A DNA stretch of 64,000 nt from Ignavibacteriales bacterium. GTDB lineage: Bacteria > Bacteroidota > Ignavibacteria > Ignavibacteriales > Melioribacteraceae. The DNA lies in assembly GCA_026390795.1 (NCBI GenBank), contig JAPLFG010000004.1, positions 186,001-250,000 of the forward strand. Reading direction: 5' to 3'. The position numbers and the translations under genes are program-made. The notes under the pieces were generated by a model that saw only the letters and a program-made list of their open reading frames with translations, was not told the origin of the DNA and did no database searches. Positions 44,042-54,245 of the stretch are shown in pieces (the stretch's first letter is position 1; every line of letters begins with the position of its first letter).

Positions 44042-44995
44042 CTATTTTGAGAAGGTGACAGTAAATTTGCTCCCCTTTCCCTTCTCTGATATAACAGAGA
44101 TCTCTGCTTTATTAAGCTCACAATACTTTTTCACAAGAGATAGTCCTAAACCATTACCTTCAAATTTTCTAGAGTATCCGTGATCTTCTTGAATAAAAGG
44201 TTCGAAGATTTTTGTTATGTAGCCTGGAGCAATTCCAATTCCCGTATCTGAAACAATAATTCTCATTCTTTCTTTCACATCTTTTTCTATTACCACTTCC
44301 ACACTTCCTTTTTCTGTAAATTTAATTGCATTATCAATCAAGTGGGTAAGAATTAGCCGGATACTTCTTTTATCACCGAATATTTTGGAGCCATCAGATT
44401 TATTAACAATGTTGAAATCAATTCCTTTATCATGACATTGATCAAGCAATCCACTTTTTATCTCCAGAAAAACATCATTTATCAAATCAATTTCTACAAA
44501 ATTAGCTTTATAAGTTCCGAGCTGTATTTCCGACATGTCCAAGATCATCTCTACGGTTCTAATTAATCTCTTATCGGCAGTTTCAATTGCATTGATACTT
44601 TTTATTGTTTCCGGTGTTAACATATCTCCGAGCTGGTCTTTGATTATTGTTGTATGTCCCATCGATATTGCAATCGGAGTTCTTATTTCATGCGATATCT
44701 GCGCAAGAAATTCTGTCTTTAATTTGTTTGCTCTCTCCGCTTCTTCCTTTGCAAGATTAATAAAATAGATTGCTTTGCTAATCAAATAATAAAGGAATAT
44801 GGAAGTAAGCATAACATAAGACCAAGCTTTTAAAATCACTATCCATATTTTATGTTCTGTTAATGCAAAGAATTTTCCCAGGGTGGAATCTGTTAGGAAA
44901 ATCCAAACTGCGCTTAGACATACATAGATAAAAATAATTCTAAGCGTCATAATTGAAGAAAATACTTTTGGGGAATTTTCGTCCCTCTTTTTCAC
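44042..44995 (-). CDS. Membrane sensor histidine kinase
   Basis: 317 residues. Two membrane segments lie at about 13-35 and 50-72 with a very short loop between them. They are followed directly by the dimerisation domain with SHEIRTPIAISMGHT (phospho-His near 98) and the ATPase domain: N-box HLIDNAIKFTEKG near 213, G1 DTGIGIAPG near 243, GLGLSLVKKY near 280. No separate input domain is seen, so it may sense through its membrane helices or work with a partner. No response regulator lies nearby (orphan). Confidence 0.88.
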   Translation of the reverse strand: MKKRDENSPKVFSSIMTLRIIFIYVCLSAVWIFLTDSTLGKFFALTEHKIWIVILKAWSYVMLTSIFLYYLISKAIYFINLAKEEAERANKLKTEFLAQISHEIRTPIAISMGHTTIIKDQLGDMLTPETIKSINAIETADKRLIRTVEMILDMSEIQLGTYKANFVEIDLINDVFLEIKSGLLDQCHDKGIDFNIVNKSDGSKIFGDKRSIRLILTHLIDNAIKFTEKGSVEVVIEKDVKERMRIIVSDTGIGIAPGYITKIFEPFIQEDHGYSRKFEGNGLGLSLVKKYCELNKAEISVISEKGKGSKFTVTFSK

Positions 44996-45194
44996 CTAGC
45001 CTCCAAATTATTTTTAATGGCCTTAGTCTCTTTATTATCGTATTAAAAATTAAATTATTTATTAAGTAAAACTTACTAAAACTTTTCCAGTTTATCTTTT
45101 AATAGAGAATAAATCCAAGTCATTTAGCAAAGAGGAGTATAATTTTTGAAGGCAAAAGAAAATGAGGTTATATGAAATTAAAAAGAGGTATTTA

Positions 45195-45222
45195 AAATAA
45201 AAAACCCGCCTGAGCGGGTTTG
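45195..45222 (-). terminator. Intrinsic terminator of the cold-shock gene
   Basis: AACCCGC (45203-45209) pairs with GCGGGTT (45214-45220) with loop CTGA. On the minus strand it is followed by TTTTTTATTTT. It sits 13 bp after the cold-shock gene stop. Confidence 0.9.
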
Positions 45223-45234
45223 TAAAAAGAATTA

Positions 45235-45453
45235 TTAATTCTTGCTTATTAAGCGAACGTCGGCAGCTTGAAGCCCTTTTGGACCTTGTGTAACCGAAAA
45301 TTCAACTTTATCGTTTTCTTCTAAAGATTTATATCCATCTCCAACAATTGACTGAAAATGTACGAATACATCTTCTCCGCCCTCTTGTGAAATAAAACCA
45401 AAACCTTTTGTGCTATTGAACCATTTTACTGATCCTTGTTTGCGCTCTGCCAT
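45235..45453 (-). CDS. Cold-shock protein (CspA family)
   Basis: 72 residues from the ATG at 45451-45453 with AAAGGAGCATCTGTT before it; an in-frame extension upstream to 45588 is Arg-rich untranslated leader. Single cold-shock domain with RNP1 KGFGFI and RNP2 DVFVHF. It binds single-stranded RNA/DNA and acts as an RNA chaperone. The leader between the gene and about 45588 may hold a regulatory RNA structure, as in other csp genes. A second csp is at 53049-53249. Confidence 0.93.
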   Translation of the reverse strand: MAERKQGSVKWFNSTKGFGFISQEGGEDVFVHFQSIVGDGYKSLEENDKVEFSVTQGPKGLQAADVRLISKN

Positions 45454-45748
45454 AACAGATGCTCCTTTTTGTGATATAGTGATTGTTAATTTTGACAGGG
45501 CTTTATATCTACTGAAGATTTTCGAATTGCTTCTACGTCTACATCTACTTCTAAAGTTACTGCCTTTGTTGATGTAAACATACGGCAACTATTCACCGTA
45601 TCCTAATTATAATTTAATTGATATTCCTATCTCACAAAGCCGAATAACGATATAAACAATATCAAATTTTATGAAAAAATATGAGAGACCTTGCTTTAAT
45701 TTTTTTACTCTACTGTCTAATAGTGTTTTCCCTTATTATAAAAACAAA

Positions 45749-47227
45749 CTAATAGTAAAACACATACTGGGCACTTTGTCTTAGTGATTTATCCAAATAA
45801 TTATCCAAAGGATTGCTGACTGTAGTATTCAAAGATTTAATCCAGTCGATAACCGGCTGGCGCCAATTTACCTTATAATATATTGGTACATCATCATACT
45901 GTTGAAGAATTTGCGTGATAGAATAATAAAAATCTGTAGTTAAAACCCTATAAGTCTTAGAAAGATTTACTGAAGAGCCGTCTTTTAATGTATAAACACC
46001 TATTGTAGAAATACCTCCTACGAAGACCTCATTCTTTATACTATTTAATGCTGATATTAACTGAGCACCTGTAAGTTGAAGTTCAACTATTTCATTGTCA
46101 AACGGTAATATACCCACTATCGACGCAAGAGTTATATCGCCAGCAGGAATAGATTGTCTTACTCCGCCTCTGTTGGAGATTGAGATGTCGGCATATGGGA
46201 AAGAATATAGCCATGAGTCAGTTATCAGATTATACATGCTGGCCGAACTAATTCCAATATCACTTTTTGTATAACCGATTACTTTGGAGAGTTCATTATT
46301 TGTTTGGATCTTCCATGAATCGACAATGCTCTTAACGTCTAGATCCGAATTACCGCCTATGTTGTCCTTTATGTTTGCGGAAATACTAATTACCGTATCA
46401 ACAACTGCATCTAAATGAATTGAAGCAACTGAATATGACATCATATTAGATCCGCTTTCAATAATCGTAACTCCATTTACAACTTCCAATATTGTTTCAT
46501 GAGTATGACCTCCGGCAATAAAGGAAATACCCATTTTCTTAGCAACTGGTGCCAAAGTCCTCATTTCCGCTTCACCCATATGGGAAATAATTATCAACAA
46601 TTTAGCTCCTTCGGATTTCATCTTTGGAACAACGGTGTTTAGTGCTTCCTGATAAGATATTAATTCAAGGTTTTCAAGATATTTAGGGAACACAATACTT
46701 GTAATATAAACAGATGTTAGTCCAATGATTCCAACTTTAACACCGTTAACTTCTTTTATGATATATGGAGATGCAAAATCGGGATAACCGCCATTAATTT
46801 TATTTTTCATATTTGCTGAGAGAAATGGAAACTTAGATTGATTTTTCCTTTCTAAAAGTTTATCAAATCCGAAATCAAATTCATGGTTGCCAACTGCTGC
46901 GGCACTGTAATTCATTTTATTCATTACTTCCGTCATAGATTTACCTTCGAACCATGTTGAGATAGATGGTCCCGTCCACATATCGCCCCCGCTTAAAATT
47001 AAATAAGGTTTATTTTCGGCATAGCTTTCATTCTGCTTCCAAAGACCCATCATACCCGCAGCACCTCCGCGTGTTGATGTTGCTTCCATCCAGCCGTGTT
47101 CATCATTAGTATAAATTATAGTGATATCTTTGGTTTGTTTGTTGGATGCCGGCTCTGTTACTGTGTTTTCTTTGCTGCAGCTTATTAAGAAAAGAAGGAA
47201 TAAAGGATAGATTTTCCACGTTTTCAT
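45749..47227 (-). CDS. 5'-nucleotidase/UshA-family lipoprotein
   Basis: 492 residues. A lipoprotein signal (FLLFLISCSKE, lipobox Cys near 17) is followed by the two-domain UshA layout. The N-terminal metallophosphatase has TNDEHGW near 40 (Asp/His metal pair), GGDMWTG near 80, GNHEFDFGF near 117, ISHMGEAE near 214 and GGHTHE near 239. The C-terminal nucleotide-binding domain starts near 310. It probably hydrolyses nucleotides or related phosphoesters in the periplasm. The next gene downstream is the cold-shock gene, with about 300 bp between, so it is not in one operon. Confidence 0.9.
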   Translation of the reverse strand: MKTWKIYPLFLLFLISCSKENTVTEPASNKQTKDITIIYTNDEHGWMEATSTRGGAAGMMGLWKQNESYAENKPYLILSGGDMWTGPSISTWFEGKSMTEVMNKMNYSAAAVGNHEFDFGFDKLLERKNQSKFPFLSANMKNKINGGYPDFASPYIIKEVNGVKVGIIGLTSVYITSIVFPKYLENLELISYQEALNTVVPKMKSEGAKLLIIISHMGEAEMRTLAPVAKKMGISFIAGGHTHETILEVVNGVTIIESGSNMMSYSVASIHLDAVVDTVISISANIKDNIGGNSDLDVKSIVDSWKIQTNNELSKVIGYTKSDIGISSASMYNLITDSWLYSFPYADISISNRGGVRQSIPAGDITLASIVGILPFDNEIVELQLTGAQLISALNSIKNEVFVGGISTIGVYTLKDGSSVNLSKTYRVLTTDFYYSITQILQQYDDVPIYYKVNWRQPVIDWIKSLNTTVSNPLDNYLDKSLRQSAQYVFYY

Positions 47228-47651
47228 TTCAGAACCCCATCTATTTTTTGAGAATTTTTTCGAATATGAGATTTGATGCCGGACTAACTTGTTCCCTCAA
47301 CTGATTTACAAATTGTTTAAAATTACTCTCAATATCAAGTAAATAGTTTTTCTACATTTTTGAAGTCATGGTTGTACAGATTTTGAGATAGTGGCATGAA
47401 TATTTGTTATTACAGTATATGAACTCAGTATGCCTTTTCACTATAATTTCGGCATTACATGTTTCTAAGTTTGAGATGACAGAACGGTTTGTTATATCAT
47501 TTATGAGCGAATTTAGCAGAGTATTTGCTTAACAAAAAAACTTGATCGGATAGATTTTAAGAACTCGACGATGATTTCTAATCGGGAAATGATTTAATTC
47601 CTTTCCATTTAATCAAAAATGAAAGCTGCTAATAACTAAACATTTTAACGG
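47228..47651. other. Gene-free spacer
   Basis: 424 bp with nothing that can be supported; AT-rich, without obvious repeats or gene relics. Confidence 0.5.
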
Positions 47652-47876
47652 CTATAATATATTTTTTGTAAGACGCTGAAGTTGCCTTTCAAGCTGTTGA
47701 ATTCTTTGCTGAAGCTCTTCTATTTTTTTCTGCTTTTCTGAACTGCTGTCCGTCTTATTTTGACTTTCAGCCAGCATCTGCTGCTTAAGGGCTTCTACTT
47801 GTTTCTTGAGTTGTTCAACATTAGTGCTTGAATAGTCAGTTGAAAAACCGATTGAAGAAATACTTGGTACTTGCAT
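47652..47876 (-). CDS. Small coiled-coil protein (FlxA-like)
   Basis: 74 residues, preceded by a GGGGACAAT ribosome site. A short Ser-rich start is followed by a coiled coil from residue 18 to the end (VEQLKKQVEALKQQML, then KIEELQQRIQQLERQL). This resembles the small FlxA-like family. No signal peptide. Function not known. Codon use and strand match the next sensor kinase, which starts about 100 bp further upstream on the same strand, so co-transcription is possible. Confidence 0.6.
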   Translation of the reverse strand: MQVPSISSIGFSTDYSSTNVEQLKKQVEALKQQMLAESQNKTDSSSEKQKKIEELQQRIQQLERQLQRLTKNIL

Positions 47877-47981
47877 ATTGTCCCCGTCTTATGGTGAATA
47901 CTCACACAATATTATCGAAGAGTTTATTTTTTATTTTAATCGTGAAAAAGTCTAAGATTAATTTCCAGTTCTTAATGTTGT

Positions 47982-49730
47982 CTAATATTTCGGTACCGTA
48001 AATGAAAAGGTACTTCCTTTGCCTTCCTCGCTTTCTACCCAAATTTTACCACCATGTTTCTCAACAAATTCCTTACAAAGTATCAATCCCAAACCTGTTC
48101 CTTTTTCTAATGACTCCCCGATTTCACTATTCTTAACATCTATTCTAAATAGTTTGTTTAGATCACTGTTCGATATGCCGATACCTGTATCAGCTATCTT
48201 GACCAGTACCATTGTTCCGGAATCGGAAGCAGAAATTTTTACATTACCGTTTTGGTTTGTAAATTTTATAGCGTTCGAAATTAAATTCCGAATAATTGTA
48301 TCGAGCATATTACTGTCGGCAAAGACTGTTGTAATTTCATCGATCTCTGATATTAGATCAATGTTTTTATTTTTTGCATGTGCGAGTAGAATACCTAAAG
48401 ATTCATCTACAATCTTTTTAAGATTGATTTGTTCTGGTACAAAATTAATTCCGCCGGTCTGACACTGTGCCCAGTTAAGCAGGTTATCCAAAAGTCTATG
48501 AGCCGATTTTGCTGACTGAGATATTACTTCAACATATTTCTTTTTTTCTTCTTCAGTTAATTCAATAAAATCTTCTTTCAACATTTCAGCAAAGCTGCTG
48601 ATTATTTGAAATGGGTTTTTTAGATCATGCCCTATTATAGAAAGCAACTTATCTTTAGCACTATTTGATTCTTTTAACTCTCTTTCAGATTCTTCTAAAT
48701 GTTGACGATAATTTCTTAATTTATCTTCAGTAAGTTTACGTTCGGTGATATCACGTTCGACAAATAGAATGCTTTTAGGTTTGCCGTTGGAATCCAATAA
48801 AACCGTAGAATTCACATCTATGAAAAACCGGCTGTTATCTTTTTTTACTGCCAGGTATTCGGTAAGCTTATTTTCGGCTTGACCGTCAATTAGTTTGCGA
48901 ATATTAGTTGATAATAATTGGTGAGAAGAAGAATCAATAAAATCTATTACAGGTTTTCCGAGGAATCCATTTATTTCCTCTTTTGAATATCCATTCATCT
49001 CTGCTAATCTATCCGACACAAATTGCATCTTCCCATCTAACGATATCATACCTATTCCATCAGGTGTAGCTGAAATTATTGCTTCCAATTTTTGATTGCT
49101 TTGCAGTAACGCTTCAACTGCCTGCAAATGTTCCGAATTCTTTTGTGCCAATTCTTCATTTGTCTTTTGCAGATTATCATTTGCGTTGGACAGTTGAATC
49201 GTCCGTTCAGCAACAAGTTCTTCTAGATGTTGATTCCTTTCCACTAATTCCTTCAGAGGATAGATTTCACCTTCTCGAACCAAGTAGTATGGAATTGAAA
49301 TACTGCTGTGCGAAATTTTCCAGCCATTAGCTTCTTTGCGAAAAATCAATACAAGGCGTGCTGTCTCTCGTGACAGAATATGATCTTTGATTGGAAGATG
49401 GATTATGAAGAACCCGGTTGCAACCGCAATCGTTTCGGCTAAGGATTGAATTGCGACATCTTTCAGTTCAATGCGGATTGGATCTTTGACCTGATCGAAA
49501 TCCTGTCTCGTGATCGCAACCCATTCATCCTTATCTTTTACTAGAAAGTCCCCACCGCCTGTAAAACCGGAAAAGTTTTCGCTGAAATAAGTAGTGAGCC
49601 GGTCATCACGAGAAGCATACATTTTCAAGTAGTCGTCAAAAAGTTGCCGAATTTTCTGCTCGTCACTCAGTAATATAGTATTGTCGTTTGATTCAAAAGG
49701 AGGTGTTAATTTCATATTCTTTGATTTCAT
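47982..49730 (-). CDS. SnoaL-like - PAS - sensor histidine kinase
   Basis: 582 residues, cytoplasmic (no membrane segment). A SnoaL/DUF4440-like domain (about 20-155, IRQLFDDYLKMYASRD ... GWKISHSSIS) comes first. It is followed by a coiled coil (165-215), a PAS domain (about 220-340, ISLDGKMQFVSDRLAEMNGY) and a HisKA domain with phospho-His in LLSIIGHDLKNPFQI near 373. The ATPase domain comes last (NLISNAIKFTNQNG, DTGIGISNSDL, GLGLILCKEF). The SnoaL-like domain in front is unusual; it could bind a small ligand. No response regulator is nearby. A weak ribosome site leaves the exact start (49730 or five codons later) open. Confidence 0.85.
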   Translation of the reverse strand: MKSKNMKLTPPFESNDNTILLSDEQKIRQLFDDYLKMYASRDDRLTTYFSENFSGFTGGGDFLVKDKDEWVAITRQDFDQVKDPIRIELKDVAIQSLAETIAVATGFFIIHLPIKDHILSRETARLVLIFRKEANGWKISHSSISIPYYLVREGEIYPLKELVERNQHLEELVAERTIQLSNANDNLQKTNEELAQKNSEHLQAVEALLQSNQKLEAIISATPDGIGMISLDGKMQFVSDRLAEMNGYSKEEINGFLGKPVIDFIDSSSHQLLSTNIRKLIDGQAENKLTEYLAVKKDNSRFFIDVNSTVLLDSNGKPKSILFVERDITERKLTEDKLRNYRQHLEESERELKESNSAKDKLLSIIGHDLKNPFQIISSFAEMLKEDFIELTEEEKKKYVEVISQSAKSAHRLLDNLLNWAQCQTGGINFVPEQINLKKIVDESLGILLAHAKNKNIDLISEIDEITTVFADSNMLDTIIRNLISNAIKFTNQNGNVKISASDSGTMVLVKIADTGIGISNSDLNKLFRIDVKNSEIGESLEKGTGLGLILCKEFVEKHGGKIWVESEEGKGSTFSFTVPKY

Positions 49731-49959
49731 GATTTCGATTTATTTTTCTTGTGATCCAAATACTATTGAACGTTGCGCATCATTTATTAGCTTATTTACA
49801 GACTTTCCCATTATCCAAGCCAATTGATAATCGAGAATTTTAGAAAAAAGTTTAATCGGTAATTCCGAAATGTTGGTCCGTTAAAAATTCACACAAAATC
49901 CTAATAGCTAGATGAATGTAATTTTTTGTACAAGTTTCCGTTTTCTAACACTCAAACTA

Positions 49960-50616
49960 TCATCTCTTGGAAATCAATTTGGGCTTGTACAATCCTTTTG
50001 GGTCGGATCCAATAAAGCAAATTTCTAAAACATCCTTATCGGCTGGACTAAGTGATCTGATAGACTTTGGATCAAGTATTTTGTTATGCTTAATGGTGAA
50101 AAGATAATCACCTATAAATTCTAAGTCATTTTCAGTCGTCATCCAATTAGATTTATCGAATCTTGAGAGATTAACCGGATTAGAATAACTCCGAAGAGAT
50201 TTATCTCCTAGTGTATTGATATAAAAATCGAAATAGCTCATTACTAATTCTCTTATTGAGCGGTAAACGGGTTCACGAAACCTGAGAGTTGTAGTATTTG
50301 ATTTTGCTACTGCTCCATATAAGTTGTTCTCTTTGAAAATTGCAATGACGTGATCATCATCGTTAAAAGTCATAAAATCTACTATTAGCGGTTTATGACC
50401 AAGCATTCTCAAGACTGCGGCTGCAAATAGTGCTCCTTCAAAACAATTTGCCATGTTACGGTGCATTATCATGCGCGGGGAATAAGTAATATAATCCGGG
50501 TTATATTTTACGCTGTTCAGAAAAAGCTGAATTTGGAAAGGAGTTTTAAATTGTTTGAAAAATTTTAGTTCTTTCTCATTTAATAACTGAATATAAGGTT
50601 TGTGATTTTTTTTCAA
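49960..50616 (-). CDS. Transglutaminase-like protein
   Basis: 218 residues, no signal peptide. The central part reads like a small papain/transglutaminase core: a Cys in NCFEGALFAAAVLRMLG near 73 and a His in NDDDHVIAIFK near 103. A further acidic or polar third residue around 115-125 cannot be fixed. It could be a protease-like or cross-linking enzyme or an inactive relative. Neighbours give no clue. The name family was not recognised with certainty. Confidence 0.55.
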   Translation of the reverse strand: MKKNHKPYIQLLNEKELKFFKQFKTPFQIQLFLNSVKYNPDYITYSPRMIMHRNMANCFEGALFAAAVLRMLGHKPLIVDFMTFNDDDHVIAIFKENNLYGAVAKSNTTTLRFREPVYRSIRELVMSYFDFYINTLGDKSLRSYSNPVNLSRFDKSNWMTTENDLEFIGDYLFTIKHNKILDPKSIRSLSPADKDVLEICFIGSDPKGLYKPKLISKR

Positions 50617-51150
50617 TTCCCAATTTCCTCTTATAATTTATATTTCTAAGTCTCTCTTCAAGGTCAAACTAAAAGTTTTGCTAACACAAATGCTTCTTCT
50701 GCCGTTAATTCAAATGGGAAAGCAGTTCCATCTGCCATTCCAATAAAAACATCTCGAACAAAATCCGATGAAGTAAAATGTTTTTCAACGTGCTTAGCGT
50801 CCGGTCTATTGCAATCCTCTTTTATTATTGATTTAAAACTAAGGAATTTTGTTAAAACAATTTTTATTGTTTATTAGAAATTAAGTCCGGTTCAGCTATC
50901 AATAGAAAATGAATGTACTTAAATTGGTTATAGAATAGAAATATTTGTAATTGCAGACGTTTTTGGTTTTTGTTCCTATTAACCTTAATTTAACGACCAA
51001 GATTTAAGAAGCTATGTAAATGAGGTGCCCTGAGGTTATTTTTTGTTTTCCATTCTCTGCAAAAGCTTGCCAAATTTGAAAGCATTATTATTTCTAATTT
51101 CAAAATAATCTTGATGATTTCTGCAGTAATTTATTAATAATGGAGTATTT
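50617..51150. other. Spacer with a VIT-like gene relic
   Basis: 534 bp between the transglutaminase-like gene and typA; no intact gene. It contains the VIT/CCC1 relic and AT-rich upstream sequence of typA. Confidence 0.6.
50664..50844 (-). pseudogene. Relic of a VIT/CCC1-type membrane transporter (start only)
   Basis: On the minus strand the frame reads AKHVEKHFTSSDFVRDVFIG, then MADGTAFPFEL, and stops at 50664-50666. The first part matches the conserved N-terminal signature of VIT1/CCC1 iron/manganese transporters (normally ...VRDVVIGMSDGLTVPFAL). The rest of the transporter is missing and no start codon is obvious. A remnant, or a short decayed gene. Confidence 0.55.
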
Positions 51151-52959
51151 GTGGCTGATATAAGAAATATTGCCATCATCGCGCATGTCGATCATGGTAA
51201 AACAACATTAGTAGATCAAATTTTAAAACAATGCAGTGTATTTAGAAAGAATCAAGTAGTTCGTGAAAGATTTTTGGATTCTAACGATCTGGAAAGAGAG
51301 CGCGGAATTACAATCCTTGCCAAAAATATTAGCATACCTTATAAGAATTTTAAAATTAATCTGATTGACACTCCCGGACACGCTGATTTTGGCGGTGAAG
51401 TTGAGCGAGTTTTAAAAATGGCGGATGGTGTTCTGCTTTTAGTTGATGCATTTGAAGGTCCGATGCCTCAAACACGGTTTGTTTTAGAGAAAGCATTGGC
51501 GCTTCATCTTAAACCGATTGTTGTAATTAATAAAATTGACCGCCCTGATAACCGTCCTGTTGAAGTACTTGATGAAATTTATGATCTGTTCATTGACCTT
51601 GATGCTCATGAAGATCAACTTGATTTTCCGGTGATCTACGCAAGCGGACGCGAAGGATGGGCAATAAAAAATTTGGAAGACAACAGAGAGAATATTACTC
51701 CTCTTCTTGAATCGATAATTAATGATCTTCCCGCCCCGCCGGTTCTTGAAGGTACAACTCAAATTCAAGTTACTTCTCTTGATTACAGCGATTATGTAGG
51801 AAGAATTGGAATCGGTAGAGTATTCCGCGGAACATTGCAAAGAACTGAAAAATTATCAATCATAAAAAGAGATGGTTCAATACAAGAAACGGTACCCAAA
51901 CAAATCTTCGTATTCGACGGTCTTGCTAGAGTTGAAGTTGACGAAGTTCAATGCGGAGATATTTGTGCTATTGTTGGAATTGACGGAATAGATATCGGTG
52001 ATACTATTTGCGACTCTACGAATCCTGAACCGCTTGAAATTATTTCAATTGATGAACCGACCATAAGCATGACTTTCACAGTTAATAATTCTCCGTTTTA
52101 CGGCAGAGAAGGAAAATATGTAACATCCCGCCAGTTGAGAGAAAGGCTTTATAAAGAATTAGAACACAATGTTGCTCTAAAAGTTAACGATACAGCTTCA
52201 CCTGATTCTTACAAAGTATCGGGCAGAGGGATTTTGCATCTCTCGATTTTAATCGAGAACATGAGAAGAGAAGGATATGAATTACAAATCCGTGAACCGA
52301 AAGTAATTTATAAAGAAATTAATCACAAAAAAGCTGAACCAATTGAAATTCTTGTTGTAGATGTACCTACTGAATCCGCGGGCAAAGTAATTGAACTTGT
52401 TGGACAGCGCCGCGGTGAAATGATTAAGATGGAAAATAAAGGCAACCTGCAAAAATTAGAGTTTCATATTCCTACTCGCGGAATAGTTGGACTTCGTACA
52501 AAAGTTCTTACCGCCACTTCCGGGGAAGGTATTATGCATCATAGATTTTTTCAGTATGAATATTTTAAAGGTGCAATTAACAAAGTTTCGAACGGCGTTA
52601 TGATCTCTATGGATGAAGGACCATCAACCGCTTACTCAATTGATGCCCTTCAGGATAGAGGTAAATTTTTTATTGATCCGGGCGACATAGTTTATAAAGG
52701 TCAAATAATTGGCGAACATACAAAAGAAAATGATATCGAAGTGAACATACAGAAAGGTAAAAAATTATCTAACATGCGTGCTTCCGGTTCCGATAAAGCT
52801 GTTAAGATTACTCCGGCAATAAAATTTTCTCTCGAAGAAGCATTGGAATATATTCAGGACGATGAACTCGTTGAGGTCACTCCGAAGTCAATTAGGCTGC
52901 GGAAATTGCATCTGGATACCAATGATAGAAAGAGATATAATTTGGGAAAAACAGTTTGA
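51151..52959 (+). CDS. typA: Ribosome-associated GTPase BipA/TypA
   Basis: 602 residues, translational GTPase of the EF-G/LepA group. G-motifs are AHVDHGKTT at 10-18, the switch region [13 protein letters not shown] near 46, [10 protein letters not shown] near 74 and INKIDRPD near 130. EF-G-like domains III and V and the BipA-specific C-terminus (from about 480) are present. It acts on the 50S ribosome in assembly at low temperature and under stress. The start is GTG with TGGAG before it. The cold-shock gene follows 90 bp later, fitting a cold-growth context. Confidence 0.96.
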   Translation: MADIRNIAIIAHVDHGKTTLVDQILKQCSVFRKNQVVRERFLDSNDLERERGITILAKNISIPYKNFKINLIDTPGHADFGGEVERVLKMADGVLLLVDAFEGPMPQTRFVLEKALALHLKPIVVINKIDRPDNRPVEVLDEIYDLFIDLDAHEDQLDFPVIYASGREGWAIKNLEDNRENITPLLESIINDLPAPPVLEGTTQIQVTSLDYSDYVGRIGIGRVFRGTLQRTEKLSIIKRDGSIQETVPKQIFVFDGLARVEVDEVQCGDICAIVGIDGIDIGDTICDSTNPEPLEIISIDEPTISMTFTVNNSPFYGREGKYVTSRQLRERLYKELEHNVALKVNDTASPDSYKVSGRGILHLSILIENMRREGYELQIREPKVIYKEINHKKAEPIEILVVDVPTESAGKVIELVGQRRGEMIKMENKGNLQKLEFHIPTRGIVGLRTKVLTATSGEGIMHHRFFQYEYFKGAINKVSNGVMISMDEGPSTAYSIDALQDRGKFFIDPGDIVYKGQIIGEHTKENDIEVNIQKGKKLSNMRASGSDKAVKITPAIKFSLEEALEYIQDDELVEVTPKSIRLRKLHLDTNDRKRYNLGKTV

Positions 52960-53048
52960 TTTCTCGTTAGAGTAATTTAACTTATGTACAAGAAATTCTT
53001 ACTTCAGTTGGTAAGAATAAATTAACATCAAAAGGAGAGCAGTACAGT

Positions 53049-53249
53049 ATGGAAAAAGGAACAGTAAAATGGTTCAACGACAAAAAAGGTTTTGGTTTCA
53101 TTACACCTGAATCTGGACCAGACGTTTTTGTTCATCACTCAGCAATTCAATCGGAAGGTTTCAAAACTTTAGCCGAAGGTGACAAGGTTGAATTTGAAAT
53201 CGTTAACGGCGCAAAAGGACCTGGAGCGGCAAACGTAAAGAAAATATAA
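53049..53249 (+). CDS. Cold-shock protein (CspA family)
   Basis: 66 residues, single cold-shock domain ([24 protein letters not shown]). A strong AAAGGAGAG ribosome site precedes the ATG. It may be transcribed with or after typA and is closed by a strong terminator. It differs from the protein at 45235-45453 in RNP2 (VFVHH) and in its tail. RNA chaperone by family. Confidence 0.95.
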   Translation: MEKGTVKWFNDKKGFGFITPESGPDVFVHHSAIQSEGFKTLAEGDKVEFEIVNGAKGPGAANVKKI

Positions 53250-53282
53250 TATTGTGTTAACACTTTAGCTTTTTTGCAGCGA

Positions 53283-53315
53283 AAGGCAGACAAATTTATG
53301 TCTGCCTTTTTTATT
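53283..53315 (+). terminator. Intrinsic terminator of the cold-shock gene
   Basis: AAGGCAGACA pairs with TGTCTGCCTT (10 bp), followed by TTTTT. The same stem sequence ends the S46 peptidase gene at 57271. Confidence 0.92.
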
Positions 53316-53481
53316 TTAAAATGTATTGACAACAAAAGATGATAAAGGTATGTTTTCGGTAGGCATAACGGTCTAGATTATTTTTGAAAAAATTACTTAT
53401 CCCAGAGATATTTCCAAAATATATTGCGGGTATAAATTGATAGTTGATTTATCATTGCAAAAATAATTTCGGAGGGAATAT

Positions 53482-54198
53482 ATGTTTGCTAATAGAAAAG
53501 ACCTATTTTTTCTTCTGATTATTCCAATTTTTATTTCGTGCGCATCTAAAAATTATATTATTAATCCTGAATACCGCGATAAAAAAATCAGCAACGCCAA
53601 TCTTATTATTCCTACAATTAAAGATGTTAATTTTTCCCAGTTTTCAAATATTTTTAGTGAAGATGAAGTAAAAAGAATTAAGCATGATTTTTCATTACTT
53701 CTGAGTGAGAATTTGAGAAATGAATTGAAATCAAGATCAACGTTCTCTGATATAAAATACGCCTCATTCAAATCCAAACCTGAATTTGGATCAAAAGTAT
53801 TCGATTTGAATGAGAAAGAAAAAATCTCTTTCAGTCTTCCTAAAAACCGTATCGAATCAGATATTGCAGAAAATGTTTTTCTTCTCTTTCTCGAAGATGT
53901 AACTTTATCTCTCATAAATGAAGAGAAGGACACATCCGATCCGGCAAAACATTATTCCGTTACTTCTACCCCGGGTAATGACCCGCTTCTTAATCCGGCC
54001 AAATTTTATAATCAATCATTGCATCTGGATTTGAAGTATTGTCTTTATGATAACAACAATGGTAAGACGGTTCTTTTCGGCAGGTTTTCTGAGAAACAAA
54101 AGTTTACGGAAATCAGCGTGGCAGAAAATATTATTAAAAAAGGGATAGAAAAGTTCGCGAAAAAAGTTTTTGAGAATACTCCATTCGAGAAAGACTGA
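53482..54198 (+). CDS. Lipoprotein of unknown function
   Basis: 238 residues. The signal sequence (LFFLLIIPIFISCAS) has a lipobox with Cys near 20, so the protein is attached to a membrane facing the periplasm. The mature part is charged, with few recognisable features; a conserved-looking segment LHLDLKYCLYDNNNGKTVLF lies near 180. It is followed 47 bp later by the hexapeptide-repeat gene, on the same strand. Family not recognised. Confidence 0.65.
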   Translation: MFANRKDLFFLLIIPIFISCASKNYIINPEYRDKKISNANLIIPTIKDVNFSQFSNIFSEDEVKRIKHDFSLLLSENLRNELKSRSTFSDIKYASFKSKPEFGSKVFDLNEKEKISFSLPKNRIESDIAENVFLLFLEDVTLSLINEEKDTSDPAKHYSVTSTPGNDPLLNPAKFYNQSLHLDLKYCLYDNNNGKTVLFGRFSEKQKFTEISVAENIIKKGIEKFAKKVFENTPFEKD

Positions 54199-54245
54199 AT
54201 TTGAAGAAAGGTTTGTTATTAAACTGCAAGGATATCTAATTCATT

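Noticed and set aside
45454-45588. N-terminal extension of the cold-shock protein
   Set aside because: A strong ribosome site precedes the inner ATG and the extension is Arg/Ser-rich without family likeness.
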